Shown here: piece after piece, positions 24,701 through 37,200 of the stretch
Position numbering within the stretch: the first letter of the stretch is position 1
Layout: every line of letters starts with the position of its first letter
Source: Atopsyche davidsoni
Lineage: Eukaryota > Arthropoda > Insecta > Trichoptera > Hydrobiosidae
Length of the DNA stretch: 64,000 nt
Assembly (NCBI GenBank): GCA_022113835.1
Contig: JAILWY010000026.1
Span: 5,855,001-5,919,000 of the forward strand
Direction of reading: 5' to 3'
Made by a program: the position numbers and the translations under genes
The notes under the pieces: generated by a model
The model's input: the letters and a program-made list of their open reading frames with translations, nothing else
The model's database searches: none
What the model was told of the DNA's origin: nothing

Positions 24701-26440
24701 TGCAATTATAATATACCGATTAATTTACCAACGTATGAACTAAAAATATTCACATAAAAATAAATTTAAAACTTAAACCGATCACACGCTGGTCAGACTT
24801 AAACTGAAAGAGACGTGTAGTTGTCTCTTACCGATATATATATTTTAATAATAAAAACTTCTATCCCTTCGACAATTTATATTGATAGTAATAATAGAAG
24901 AAGTTACATTTTATAATTAATCTGTAATTATAAATTCAGCCTTGGTCGAATTTAACAATTGCTATCCAAGTAGCATCATATCCGTGTTATTTAAAACATT
25001 ATGAATATTGCTCATTGGGGACATGCGAGAGAGTCCAAAGTAATTAATTTTATTGTAGGTTTAGATTCACGAAGCTGTTTAAATATTCATGTGATAGTGC
25101 AAGTCGCGTTTTATTTATTTCAGCTGGAATGTTTTTACTTCGATTTTAATTGCCATTGCATGTAATTATCTATGGTTAATTGCGTCTACGTGATGGTTTC
25201 CCGCAATTTCTTTTAACCCTTCTGGGTTTTTCTCGCCGTCCCTTTATGACTTCGTTAGTATGCACCGTTCAGAGTTGAACTGCAAAGATATACTACATTC
25301 AAGTAAAAAAATAAAAAAATGGTTTGAAACGTCATTTATTCAAAACTTCTTAGATTATTAAATATTTAAAATGACAGCTTATATATATTATACCATAAGA
25401 ATTGTTTAATTTTTTTTTTTTTTTAAATACCCTATATATACAATAATATGTAGTCCAACATATGAATCAAACATACAACACAAAGCATTGTTTGTGACCA
25501 GAAGACTATTATAATATATAAAAAAATAGATTTTTGGTAAAAAAAACGAAATAAATATTCAATAAGGTCTTTTTGAAAGAAAAGTTTGAATCAAGGAAAG
25601 GGAGCTCAATTTTTTGATTTTTAAATTATTATGAATAAAGTGTTTTCTTACATTAATAGAATCTGCAGTGGTCTAAATTCCATTATGGGATATACAATAT
25701 TGATTAATTTGGTAATCTACGAATCCGTTCCTGAGATAATCTCTAGCTTTCATAATATAATTCCTTGGAAAACAAAGCTTAATTTGAGATATAAAATGGT
25801 TTTATCATTACTCTGGTCGCCGGGGGAGCCGCTAGATGGATGCCGCTCCTTTTATTATTTTACGACTTTAATTTTACATTAGGGGTGCAATCCTCCACCC
25901 CTCCCTTGCCGCCTCGGCCTCCCCCACGACCATCCCCTCGCAGCCTGATCACCCAACCGAAACTCATATTACGGTATTGGCAGCAACTAGACATCGATGC
26001 GTTCATTTTATTGCATTCATTCACATGATTTATTGAACTTAATTAACATCTAGAAAAACTTTTTATATTCTACTCAGGATTGTTACATACTTATAAATAT
26101 GAACATTATAGTATCAGCCAATACCTGCTAGAATTCCCTACGTTTTATAACAGATTTTTTTGTGAATATGCTTTAATTAAAACAAAATTACAGTTGGTAA
26201 TTTATTAGGATAATACGTAAGAATCTCGCATTGATTAAAACAATGTTTTTTTTTCATGTTCCGTTTATTGGAAGTAATCGTGTTTTGTTTTATAAAATTT
26301 GTAAATACCTTTTTTAGTCTTGAGAAATAGCTACCATCTCACAGGTTGTGTTTTTCTTAATATATAGTTATTATAAAAGTGAGTGAACAAAGCCTATGTT
26401 AGAGGCACAAAGACATTATTTACGGTCACACCTCGTCCTG
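21798..26440. other. Non-coding DNA with GC islands
   Basis: No supported gene. Islands lie at about 21,900-22,180, 22,920-23,220 and 25,800-25,990, with a weaker patch near 24,490-24,580. The word ATCGCGGTAAGTG occurs twice, 28 bp apart, near 24,202 and 24,230. It resembles a splice donor, but no acceptor or open frame supports an exon. Plus-strand frames of 72 and 87 codons overlap at 23.0-23.3 kb in different frames, so they are not informative. Confidence 0.5.
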
Positions 26441-26635
26441 ATTATACATAATTCCCGCGACGGGCGGGTGTAGGGGTGAGAGGGGTGAGAGGGGTGAGAG
26501 GGGCGGCACCCCCTGACCCTGGCGGCCCTCTCAGAGACAATCTGCCCCCGGGGCGTCGTAGGCCCCCCCGAGATTTATTTCCAAGGAGCTGTCCTTGCAT
26601 GCGACGGCAGGACAGTACGTGGAGCAATTGAAGAA
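26441..26635. other. GC island with G-quadruplex-capable tandem repeat
   Basis: A compact island. At 26,473-26,503 the 9-bp unit GGGGTGAGA is repeated three times and followed by GGGG. This gives four runs of four G separated by identical 5-nt TGAGA loops, a textbook intramolecular G-quadruplex pattern on the plus strand. The rest of the island is GC-rich and non-repetitive. Confidence 0.6.
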
Positions 26636-26639
26636 ACAA

Positions 26640-29590
26640 CCGCTACGTATGTTCAAACTTAGAGTTTGGAAGATCAATATAATATTAAGGTCGAGTGAGT
26701 GAAAAATATTATCTAATTCAACTTCCAGCATTTTTTCAAGTGAATTTTAAAAAAAGAAATATTTTATTGTAATTTATTAAAAATAACAACACTTTATAAA
26801 TATGAATGAAACCAAACAGTTAACGCAAGAACTGATTTTTTTTATATTAGACAGTGTAAACTTTATCATTTCACCAATACCTATATAAAGCAAAAGAGAT
26901 ATCAATATCTTGATGATAAAATAAATAGTTGCCTTCGTATATATATATTCGTTTTTATTTCAATGACCATGAATGTGTTTATTTTTTTTTTAAGAACCAT
27001 GTTTTTGAATCTATAATGATATTTGCCTATCTATAGCCCGCTGTACAATTATGCTATTTCAAGATGGATCAATCTTAACAACATAGTTCTCGCATTAGAA
27101 AAACAGAGTGCTCGTATCATCCCTGGTCCGCATACGAGTAGAGGGTAGTAATTGGGAGGGCCGGCAGCGGACCCCCTCAGGTGTCGTTAGGGGTGACATT
27201 GCGTTAATCCTGCGGACCCACGACTGAATTAGCGGACCAGGATGTGACGTCATCAAGGTGCCCGACATTAATTTACACTATATGGGCGCTTTATTGTTTC
27301 ATTATTTATGGCCCGCGTGTGTCTGAGTGCCAACACAGCTCCTTAAAGTTATTCTTATGTTAACGCTAGTATATAAACTAATATATGCTCTATGGTTACA
27401 TTTTTTGTAGAAGAGTTTTGGATATTTTATCTTTTATTAATATTTTCCACCATAAGTCCATCATTGATACACATTTATAATTCCTCATTTTCAAGTACCA
27501 TTCCTCAGAGGAGGTACTTGAAACCAGGTATCATATCCCTGAACACACGTTTGTCCTGAGCCAGCCTTGTTTATTCGGCTGTATTCTCGACTTTAAGCCA
27601 TTGAGGCAAATTCCGAATTTACGATAGTTTTTTTCCTTCCAATGCCTCTATATCTAGACTATATTATTATTTCAAAATCATTTAAAATTAATATTCATTA
27701 ATTCAATGATATGTTTTCAAGTATGAAACCAATTATTTTTTATTGTTGAAACGTGTTAATAGTTTGCATATTTATTTAATTTTTATAAAAATCAATTTGC
27801 CCTTTGCAAATTTTTCATGATTTTCTCACAATAACAAATCTTGGTTTGCACATTATTTTTTATTGAAAAAATGTTTGCTCGTGTTCACAAAATTACACGG
27901 CGTGATGGAATCACCGAATACACAAAATTGCATCTCGTGCCGCGGAAGAATCCATCAAATGCATCCATTTACAAGATAATTTGTTGATCCATCCACCGCG
28001 CCACGGTTTGATAGCATTGCTCAATTTTGTCAGGTGTCATGGCGCCGACATAACACACCCGGGACATGCACAGATCGCTAACGGAAGCCGAGCACGACAC
28101 GGGGACATAATTTCAGTTATTTCCACGAATTATCAGCCCGAATTGATAGCCACTCTGGAATATTCGAGACGTATAACGACGAAAAATCGCTGTTGACTTG
28201 TAATAAAACGGAGGCATTTGTGTCCTAGATTGGAAGGCTCCAATGACACGTGTATTTTCGTATTCCCCCTCGCCTTCGTGAAAATCGTAAAAATTTATCT
28301 AGCTTCGGCTGATTTGGTATTTTTTACCTGCGAATGGCAGCGACGGTTGTAAAAATGTTTGTAAATCGTGCAGAAGTGATGTCTTATTTCAATTATAGTT
28401 GGACTTAAATAAAAGTGAAAAGAGATATCGTGGATAATTTCAGATCTAATTTCAAGAAAGTTAAATATTTTGGACGCATTCACGTTATTTTTTTGTGTAG
28501 GTTTATTTTAAGAATAGTTTACTTTTATTAAATGTTTTCTCATTTATTGATAGTGAGCAGTACCTTAAATTTAATTTTTTTTTCAACATAACATTGTTTG
28601 TAAAGTCAAAGCTACAAACTAAAACAAAAATATTTTTAACGTAATAGATTATAGGGAAAATATATGAACGTTAACTTTTTTTATTAACAGATATTATTTA
28701 AAAAAATTCTTAAATCGTTGGTGCAAATGAACGCCAAAATATTTTAATAATACTTTGCAAATTTAATGCCACTCACATTACGCTTCGGGCCGGACATTCA
28801 TAATTTTTCATTCATATCCAGCGGTCATCACATCGCTTAATTTGGCCATTAGCAAGTTCTTAATGTTTCGAGCCTCCCAGCTGTCGGGCTTTCGGCTGAG
28901 AGGCCACAAATATTCTCACCCGCCCTTAATGGCGCCGCGTAAGAGTTACACCCCTAACTAAATGAGGCATCTTATTTAAAAAGTAATGGCACATCACCCC
29001 TTTGTTGGTCATAACAATAAACCCTGTAATAACAGCTTTATAATAGCAATCGCTGTAATAGTTCTTTATAATTGGATTTCTTGCGCGTGGTAAATAAATA
29101 CCTAAAGCATAACTCTAAATTTAAGCCGTCATAAATTTTATTACATATCCTTATAATCTATGCACAAGCACACCACATACTAGCAAAAAAAACTTTTCTC
29201 CCTGAAGAGTGAAATCAGTTCCTAGCTTATTCCTTTAAAAAAACATAAGCTTTCTGTTGGCCTGAAAATTGAAAATTAGGTTTAAGAATGAACGAAAAGA
29301 AACGATTTGATTTTTTTATTTAAAATAAAATGAAAACGAGTTGATCGAAATGAAATTTCTAGACGTATAAACCTTCAATAGAAATCTTATGTAATTTTTC
29401 GTTGGACTTTTATTGAAATATATTATTTTAAAATCTTAAGTAGTTTAAAGACTCATAGATATAAAACTAAATGTAAAACATAATTTTGTGTTTTTTTTTC
29501 TTCCTTTATTTTATCTACCTATAATATGATAATATTCAATAATATATGCATTATTACCTTTTAAATTAAAATTAAATGTATATTGATAAT
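26640..29590. other. Non-coding DNA with GC islands and a hairpin
   Basis: No supported gene. Islands lie at about 27,110-27,340, 27,890-28,300 and 28,770-29,000. The 27.2-kb island contains a perfect TGACGTCA at 27,245-27,252. An 11-bp perfect inverted repeat (TTTCAAGTACC and its complement) with a 13-nt loop lies at 27,489-27,523. The 71-codon frame at 27,981-28,196 covers an island and matches no family I know. Confidence 0.5.
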
Positions 29591-29599
29591 AATAGTTCT

Positions 29600-29852
29600 A
29601 GATAAAGTCCTCTCGGTAGAGTGGGGTAATGGAGCCCTGTCCGAGACCCCGGGGCAGGATCGGAGCCCCATATATTTGATGAATCGTCCGAAGCTTGTTT
29701 GAATACTCCCCTAACAATGACAATATTGTATGTGTAAATACAGTTTTTTTGGGGGACATGAATGAGGACCCGTGATTGACGGCGGAAGAGTGCCCTCACG
29801 GCCATGCCACGCTGTGTTCATGTTGCTGATTTTTTCCCTTTTTTCGTTTCAG
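29600..29852 (+). other. Candidate intron end upstream of the exon, with 3' splice site
   Basis: A GC-richer stretch leads into an 18-nt pyrimidine tract interrupted by a single G (TTTTTTCCCTTTTTTCGTTTC), followed by AG at 29,851-29,852. That is a strong 3' splice-site context. The stretch at about 29,610-29,680 contains GAGACCCCGGGGC. It may be regulatory or part of a conserved exon flank. Confidence 0.45.
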
Positions 29853-29935
29853 GTTAGTACCCGATGAGATTTTTGAATATGAATGTTTTCAATTCGCATT
29901 GAACACGATGCATGCGCGCGACCAGCAAAAAAGCA
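29853..29935 (+). CDS. Candidate internal coding exon, 83 bp, unidentified protein
   Basis: The best protein-coding candidate in the window. It has a strong acceptor tract ending in CAG and an excellent donor, GTAAGTAC, at 29,936. Only one frame is open, starting after one split base: it begins LVPDEIFEYECFQF and continues ALNTMHARDQQKS, and the exon ends with one base of the next codon. So both boundaries are phase 1; together with the 83-bp length (1 + 27 codons + 1) this is consistent. The peptide is balanced and non-repetitive, unlike the A/T-run frames nearby. I do not recognise the family. No partner exon was found in the window, so the flanking introns would be long, as in many developmental regulator genes. 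It could be a chance acceptor-donor pair or an alternative exon. Confidence 0.5.
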
Positions 29936-32900
29936 GTAAGTACACACAGTTACACTTTTATTAATTTAGCATGACAACTACTTTGATATGATTGGCGAGA
30001 CAAATTTAGTTTGTTTAAACTACATACAAAATCAATGGGAAAAAAAAAACATTATTTTTAATCGCCAAATTTGACAACCAAAGATTTCGTTTGACTTAAT
30101 CAAAAGAATATTATCAATTGTATTATTTTTCTTATGAAAGTGCTCCCTACAAAAACTTTAAAAATGGTTATATATTTTAAACAAGTTGCATTTCATATTC
30201 ATTAAGACCAAATTTTTTATGATAATATTCCGTTTATTTCTTTTAAATAAAAATGAGATTCAATGCTTTCAATTGCTTTTCGACAGTTGCATAAATTTAT
30301 AAATGCAAATATTCATGATTATTAATTCAATTGAATGTAAATTGTACGCACGACCTCGCATCAGTGAGAGCTTCGTTGCTGTGAGTGTATCGATTAATAT
30401 GGCGAGCACCATATGATGGATACTGACTTATGTGGTATACGAAAACTTATTACTGTTTATGAATATGAAAATATAGAGTATGTCTGGTATATATATATAT
30501 AAATGATGGTATATATAGGTAAGAGTAATTTCAGTAAATCACAATAAAGTCCGAGCAGTGTGACCCTTAAACTAAACAGTGAATCTATTAATCCGAGATG
30601 TTGGCTGAGGGCTGAGGGGACACGGGCATGAATTATGGAGCGACGGCCGTGAGGAGCCCTGGAGACTGCCCGAGAATGGGCCATCGGGTATTTAGTAACG
30701 AGTGTCTTACTGCGGGCTGTGGACGCACAACCACTAATCCACTGGACGAAAATAATACACGTGACATCATTGAGAAACTTAGAAATAAGAACGAGTTTGA
30801 TATGAATATATAAAATCAAGCAAAATTATATAATTGCTTTACAACAAATGTATTTTTGTGTACTTTTTAATATACTATGTTTTTGGTTGGTGGAGTTTTA
30901 AATAAGAAACTGTAAATTCGTATTTAAGAGAAAATTTCCTGGTTGTGCAATCGATACAATTACTATTGAAAAGTATGCGAACTTAAGACTCAAAAGATCG
31001 TAGTCAAAACACTATATAAATGCTATTAATTTTTCATCCAGAACAACTTCGATCTTAGTATAAGACGAAGGCTGTACAAAGTACGGGTAGTTTTGGGTAA
31101 TATCGAGTAAGTGTCCAAGTATCGACTGCGGGGGTTCGGGGGGCGGTCACTCCCGCAGAGGGTCTGATTAACGATGGACTTACAAATTTCCCTAATTTTG
31201 AAGGTGCACGCAAGTACCTGATGCATAAAGTTCTACCATTAATCAGTAAACAACTATGTACGTATTGTACATTATGCACACGTGTATAAGGCTCTTAATC
31301 ATTCGTTTACGTTTAATGGTTTTCCGTAGTGCACGATATAATCTGTTCTGATTTTATTTGTATTTAAGTTAATCTGAAAATTTTCTGATTTACTTGACAA
31401 GATTGCTACAAGAAATTATTTTTTAGGTTTAGCAACTCAACAGGTTGATAACATTAATTGAATATTGATTGTGAAAATTTAAATATTAACTCAATTGCCT
31501 GTATGGTGAACTAATGTTTCCAAAAATAAATAATGTTACTAACATCATGAGTTAACAGGTTCTGAGTTTCTTTCTGAGAGAATACCAAAGTATCTTTGAT
31601 TTACTGCTACTTTTTAAGCGTCAGAATAATTTTAACAAATTTGCTTTGCATTGTTACTCATTCAACTAAGAGTTAAATTTAGTATTTTATTGGTATCTAT
31701 GATATTCATGAAAAATCATTATCATATTTTTGTATAGTTAGATACAAAACGGATCAGTGCCAGTGTATTTACAAAATAAAACCTAATTTTCCTGTTTTTT
31801 TGTTTCTATATATTTAATATAAAAAACCAATGCAATTTAAACGTTCAGATTAAATGTTTCATGAAATTCTCGTTAATCCCTGTAATACAAACTTCGGATT
31901 AAGCAACATTCACATAATTATCAAATAATTCGGGTATCACGGCTCAAAATAAATTATTTAAACGTGGTCGTTCTGGCGGGGTCGGCTGTAAACACAACTT
32001 CGGCCGGGCAATGACGGACGTTGCCGATTAGTACCGGCCGTAACCGGAACATTATCTCACGGATCGGCTCCGGCGGGTCAGCCATCTGTCGACGATGTTG
32101 GTTAACTCGCCCCTTAATCATCCCCAACCCCCGCGAAGCCTCCCGCTGCTGGGCACGGATGTGGCGAGTGTAAACGTGCCTCTATGGTTATTTATTACTT
32201 TGTTGCTTGTAAGGCTCTATGTGCTATTTTTGCTTTGAATATACTTGAATTCTCAATGCTCATGCACTTTACAAATATAATCAAAAATATTTTACATAAA
32301 AATAAAATTATGTTCAAAGTTAAAAAAAATAATTCATTGACTGTCATAAAATGTTAAAATAAATTATCACATTTATTTATTTGGCGTATATAGTAATGAA
32401 AATACAAAAAAAATGCACACTGATATACGAGCATAGTTCCATGACATAACTGTTTTGGGCCAATCAATCAAACAATATATAAATGGCGCTCATTGTGATG
32501 TTATATGCTGCTAACGTGCAATGCATGTAATTAATGATTTTCAAGTGACATTTCACTCTGTCTAGTTTGGTATTAATACCAGGTGACCTCACCACGAGGC
32601 CGCGAGCTCAAATTCGTTACTCCGTGTAATTATTGCGATTATTCGGAAAGCGACAATCGCGCAAGCCATGCGGAAATACGGGCAGTCATCTGCGAGCAAT
32701 CTTCATCCACACATTGTCTCCGCCGGGGTGACACCTCGTGATCCCTTCAGGGGAGAACTGGATGAAATAATGCCCTCCGTGCTCTTGAAAATTCTTTTGA
32801 AAATATTAAACAATGCGCGGTCCGTGTAAAATTAAAAATATAAAATGAGAAATCTGAAAAAATAACTTTTTATTATACTCAAACTAACTTATAAAATAAT

Positions 32901-33850
32901 TAACTAAAGTCAGATCACGGCTTCAATTTTTAAAGATACAAATTTTAAACTATTTTTTAATAGGTCAGTTTTAATTAAAAAAATAAAAAACAACAAAATA
33001 AACAGACATTTTATAATTTATTAAATCAGCGACTGGATTATAAATAAACTGAATTTCAATTTTTATTTTCAATTGTCTTAATGAATGTACCTATTCTGTG
33101 TTATTTTTCTAATGAGTTAGTAAATATGTAGTCATAAAGTTAGCACTAAGTGTGAAATTTTCCATAAATAACCGCGGCAGGCTCTCCGGCCCTGCCAGCA
33201 AGCCTAATGTCTCGGGCGGCGGTTAAATGTTCCGTAAAATAATGAGTGATTGCCCCGCGACTGTGGGAGGGGGGTGGCTCCTGAAGGCTGGTGGTAATGG
33301 AATGAAAGCCGCTTTTTACAGTATTCGCAGCACATTACACCTGCGAAAAGGTTTTCAGGTGATACTTGGTATTTTTAACGAAAAACTAATAATAATAATA
33401 TTACGTTTATTTTGTGTAATGTCCCAAAATTATGGTAAAATTTAATATCCACAGCAGACAACATTGATTTATCAAACACCATATGTAAACAAACCAATTT
33501 GATTTGCAAAATGAGTTGGAGATTTCTAACATTTTTCGTAGCGAGCTTTATTGCTTTTATGAAGACAAAGTCTGTTACAAGCATTTACTAGATAACACAT
33601 TTATAACTATTTTTCTAATAATATTTATTTGTTTTCACTTATTTTTTTAAGTGCAATAATAAAGTAATATGAAAAAGAAATTTCAATACCTTAAGTTAAA
33701 TATATATATATTTAAATACCATCATTCATATACCAAAATGAAATTTTGAGGTTAAAGTATGAAACAAAGCTGAGTACAACCTCTACTAAGTAGAAAATGT
33801 TCCTCGGATAGCGCTTTAAATTTTCCTCTCTGAAATCAAGCCTCATTTCA
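29936..33850. other. Non-coding DNA, probably intronic, with GC islands
   Basis: No supported gene. Islands lie at about 30,590-30,760, 31,080-31,200, 31,970-32,200, 32,570-32,790 and 33,170-33,330. The 120-codon minus-strand frame at 30,457-30,819 crosses an island and an AT repeat and has no recognisable domain. A short (TA)n run is at about 30,488-30,500. If the exon at 29,853 is real, this block is its downstream intron. Confidence 0.45.
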
Positions 33851-34240
33851 AATCCCGTCGGCCGAGGCAGTAAGAAAAAGTTTTCAGTACCTACCGGAGC
33901 GTACTTTTCCAGGTCGCCTTTGCCGGTGTGAGTGCAGACCTCTGAAAAAACTTATACCTCCACAGCTCGTAGTCTCGCAGCACCTCGTAGAGCCTCCCGG
34001 TGTCGGTGTATTGAGGGGGCGTGTTGCGCTCCTCGGGTGGGCGTGTCGTGTAGCCGGGACAGCCAATCGGAGGCCAGGGGCGTCCCTGACCGTTCCCTTT
34101 CCTCTCTACCCTCTTCCCTCTTTTGCTCCGTCCTCCTCACTCGTCTTGTCTCTTCTTGGGATTTTTTTTCGCTGCGCGCGAGATTTCTTTTTGTAGACCT
34201 TTCCGACGAATCACGTTCCAGCTCTCGAGGTGTAGATTTA
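33850..34240 (+). promoter_or_regulatory. GC-rich island with a CCAAT motif and a pyrimidine-rich strand
   Basis: A long island for this window. It includes GTGGGCGTGTCG, then CAGCCAATCGGAGG near 34,060, which contains a CCAAT box, followed at about 34,090-34,160 by a strongly pyrimidine-biased stretch. Frames of 111 and 61 codons (+) and 62 and 60 codons (-) all overlap here, so openness reflects composition. The island could be a promoter or enhancer. No TATA box or initiator is convincing enough to set a start site. Confidence 0.3.
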
Positions 34241-37200
34241 CCTATTAATTTTTTTGCTTTAGGTTGAGTGTTTTATGTTGCAGAGCATATAAAGAATTTT
34301 TATAATGTTTTTAATTGACAGATATTTCTTGCTTACAATGTCCCAATCTATAGGACTAGATAAAATAATTGACACGAAATACATAAATACTGATTTTTGT
34401 CTAAAAAGTATAAATGCATAAAATCGTAAATATTTTTTAAAGGAGCGTAAAAAGGAAGGTGGAAGCAATTATATAACAATTATCAAACACTCGTAGCGGA
34501 GAATCAAAAGATCAACACGAAATCATCCCCCGTCCCTGGTAACTATGTTTCATTCAGATTACACTGCCCTTTCTCAACAAAACCAACTAACTTCGGAACA
34601 AGCGGCCAAACTTCGGCGCCCTTGAAAATCGGCCGGAAATTAATGCAAGAATACCAGTCACAACAAATATGCAAAAATGCAAGTAATCCCCTCGCCCCTC
34701 GATACCGGGGGGAGCGCTGGTGGCTTCCGCACAAAAATGACCTTCATCAAAAGTTTTTTATGGTTTTTGTCACAAACAAAAGTTCGCCGACCGACTAAAC
34801 TTTCGCGCGATGCCCTTGGTCCACATCGCCCCGCGCCCCTCCCTGCCGGGAAACTTTAGCAATTTTAATTCGAGACGACTTTAATTATAATTTTAATGTC
34901 CCCCATCCTCCCCTTTTTTGAGCCTTCGAGATTTTTGTGACGCGCCGGTTGCAGTCGATATATTAACCTCCAATTTTATTAATAACTCATTTTAAATAAA
35001 CCTTCTTATTAGAAGGATAAATATATATATATTTATTTTATAAAAAAAACATGTATAATTGTTTATTTACACATATTAAATAAAAGCGCTCTTGGATTGA
35101 TATGAAATATATTGGATATATGTTTAATTATTTGAGTATTTTGAATCATTGAAGATAAATTATGTAAATACAAAGTAAACGCCCTCATTTAAAAACACAC
35201 ATAAATATATTTATTTGTTTTTTTTTAACAATAAATCCATGTGTTATTTCATTTAGAATAAAATATACATTTTTGTTTTTTTTATTTACTTTTATTACGT
35301 CAAATTTGTTTTGTTTTCAATATTTCCGCGTGGCATACATTCCCAAACCTTGGGTCATATTTCCAGTTTATTCCCGAAGTAAACTTCTCGGATTAACGCA
35401 GGGACAAGTTAGGCAACTTGGATTCGCTCTGCCGTCGCTCGCGAACCACTGTTTGACTTTCGCCTCTACACAATACCAAAACTTTTCGATGCAAGAAACT
35501 TCACTTATCGATTCAGTTTTGTCTAAATTGATAACCCACAGGCCTACTTTTGATTCAGTCCTCAACAGGCGAACATTATGATGATAAGAACAATGTTTTT
35601 GTGTTCAAAAGCTGATGTTTTCTTTAAAACGTACCTTTAATGATAATAATTAATATATTTGAAACGTTCATGGTTTATTTATTTTTATGACTTTATAATG
35701 ACATGCGTAATAAAGTTACAAGTAAATTTTTTTTTTTTTTTTAATGAAGTGATATTTTTATTTTTTACTACAAAATAAGCAGAGTATGTATCAATTCATG
35801 TTTTTATACATAATCTAGCTAATATATTTTATAAAGCTTGATACATATTGGTGTACTTACAGTAAGAACATCTTGTGTATCTTTGAGACTGTGTAAAATC
35901 TAGAGGGCCGCCCCCGCTCTGGACGCCGCCGCTCTGATTGCTATCGTTACCGCCTATCGCCAGCCAATCTGGCCGCATATAAACATCGGAAAGTTTCCGC
36001 CGACTATCTTCACTAATGACGACACAACTAGCAGCAAAATGTACGGTGAAAATCCGCAAAGATAGCCGCTGCTTATTTATGTCTTCTGCTGGAAATGAAA
36101 GAGCGCTTTTTGTGAAGCTTGACGCTAGATGGCATTGGATATTCTCATTTGAATTATCCTGAAATATTACTTTTCAAATGTTAGACTTGATATACGCAAT
36201 AAACCGCAAAAAAGCATTGCCTATTTTTAAAATATGTACATAAAAAAATAAAAAACTTTATTTAGTAACAATTTTTCGCTTTTAACGATTCAATATTTAA
36301 AAAAAAAATCTAAAAAAAATTTGTCCCCCAAGCTGTACATACAAAAAATTAAATTACTTATTTTGTATAAGCAATATTAGCAACTTCACACATGGATTAG
36401 ACTTAATTGTTACAAGTGTTATACTAAAACTGTGGAAAAAATATTTTCTGAATTTATTCATTTTCTTAAAACATTTAATGAGCGGATATTATAACATTGT
36501 GTATAAACACGGAAAAATTTAAAATACGTCGGCTATTTTACAGCAAATTTCTATAGATTTTACTATTCATACAATATTAGAATTGTGACTAAAATTTATA
36601 TTACACCCTTCTTTTGGTTACGTAAAAATAGGTAGAATATTAAAATGCACAATGCCCTAAGGTTTCTTCTATAGCCTTAAAAATATGTTTAAAAAATAAT
36701 ACTTTTTTTCTGATTTATTTGTATTCTATCGATCGTATAGCTGAGACTAAACTTTAAATGTATTATTGCTAAAAACATGAACATTTCTGTTAATACAAAC
36801 CACATATCAATATATAAATATTATGTATATGTGTAGTTGTAAAATGATTTTTTCTAATACAATTCAGTTGGACAAATATAAACTGTAAAATTTGAGAAAA
36901 ATACTACAATCAAAAACATACCACGTTGCAAAAATTACAACCGATATTTTCTTGAAACGCGTTTTATTTTAGTGCAGCGAGCAGTCAGCTGACGCGCTTA
37001 TCTCCCATGAAATTGTTTCGCTGACCGCTGACAAACAGTTTTACGAGAGCCAAACGATAAGCCCCTGTAAACATGAACGGTGGAGGGTTCATCCCTCAAG
37101 ATGCAGATAAAAACATGCAGCCTGCAGTCGTTTGAGAAGTAGGGGTAGATATGAAAGGAATATTTTTGTGGATTTTTCTTTCGTGACATTGGAATGATAA

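Noticed and set aside
30480..30505. TATA box at the TATATATATA run
   Set aside because: A simple TA repeat with no initiator or downstream gene; such runs are common across the window.
30457..30819. 120-codon minus-strand open frame
   Set aside because: Crosses an island and a TA repeat (giving an IYIYIY stretch); overlaps a plus-strand frame and has no domain.
33932..34267. 111-codon plus-strand open frame in an island
   Set aside because: Four frames on both strands are open at once, so openness reflects lack of AT-rich stops. Ser/Arg/Leu-rich product without a motif.
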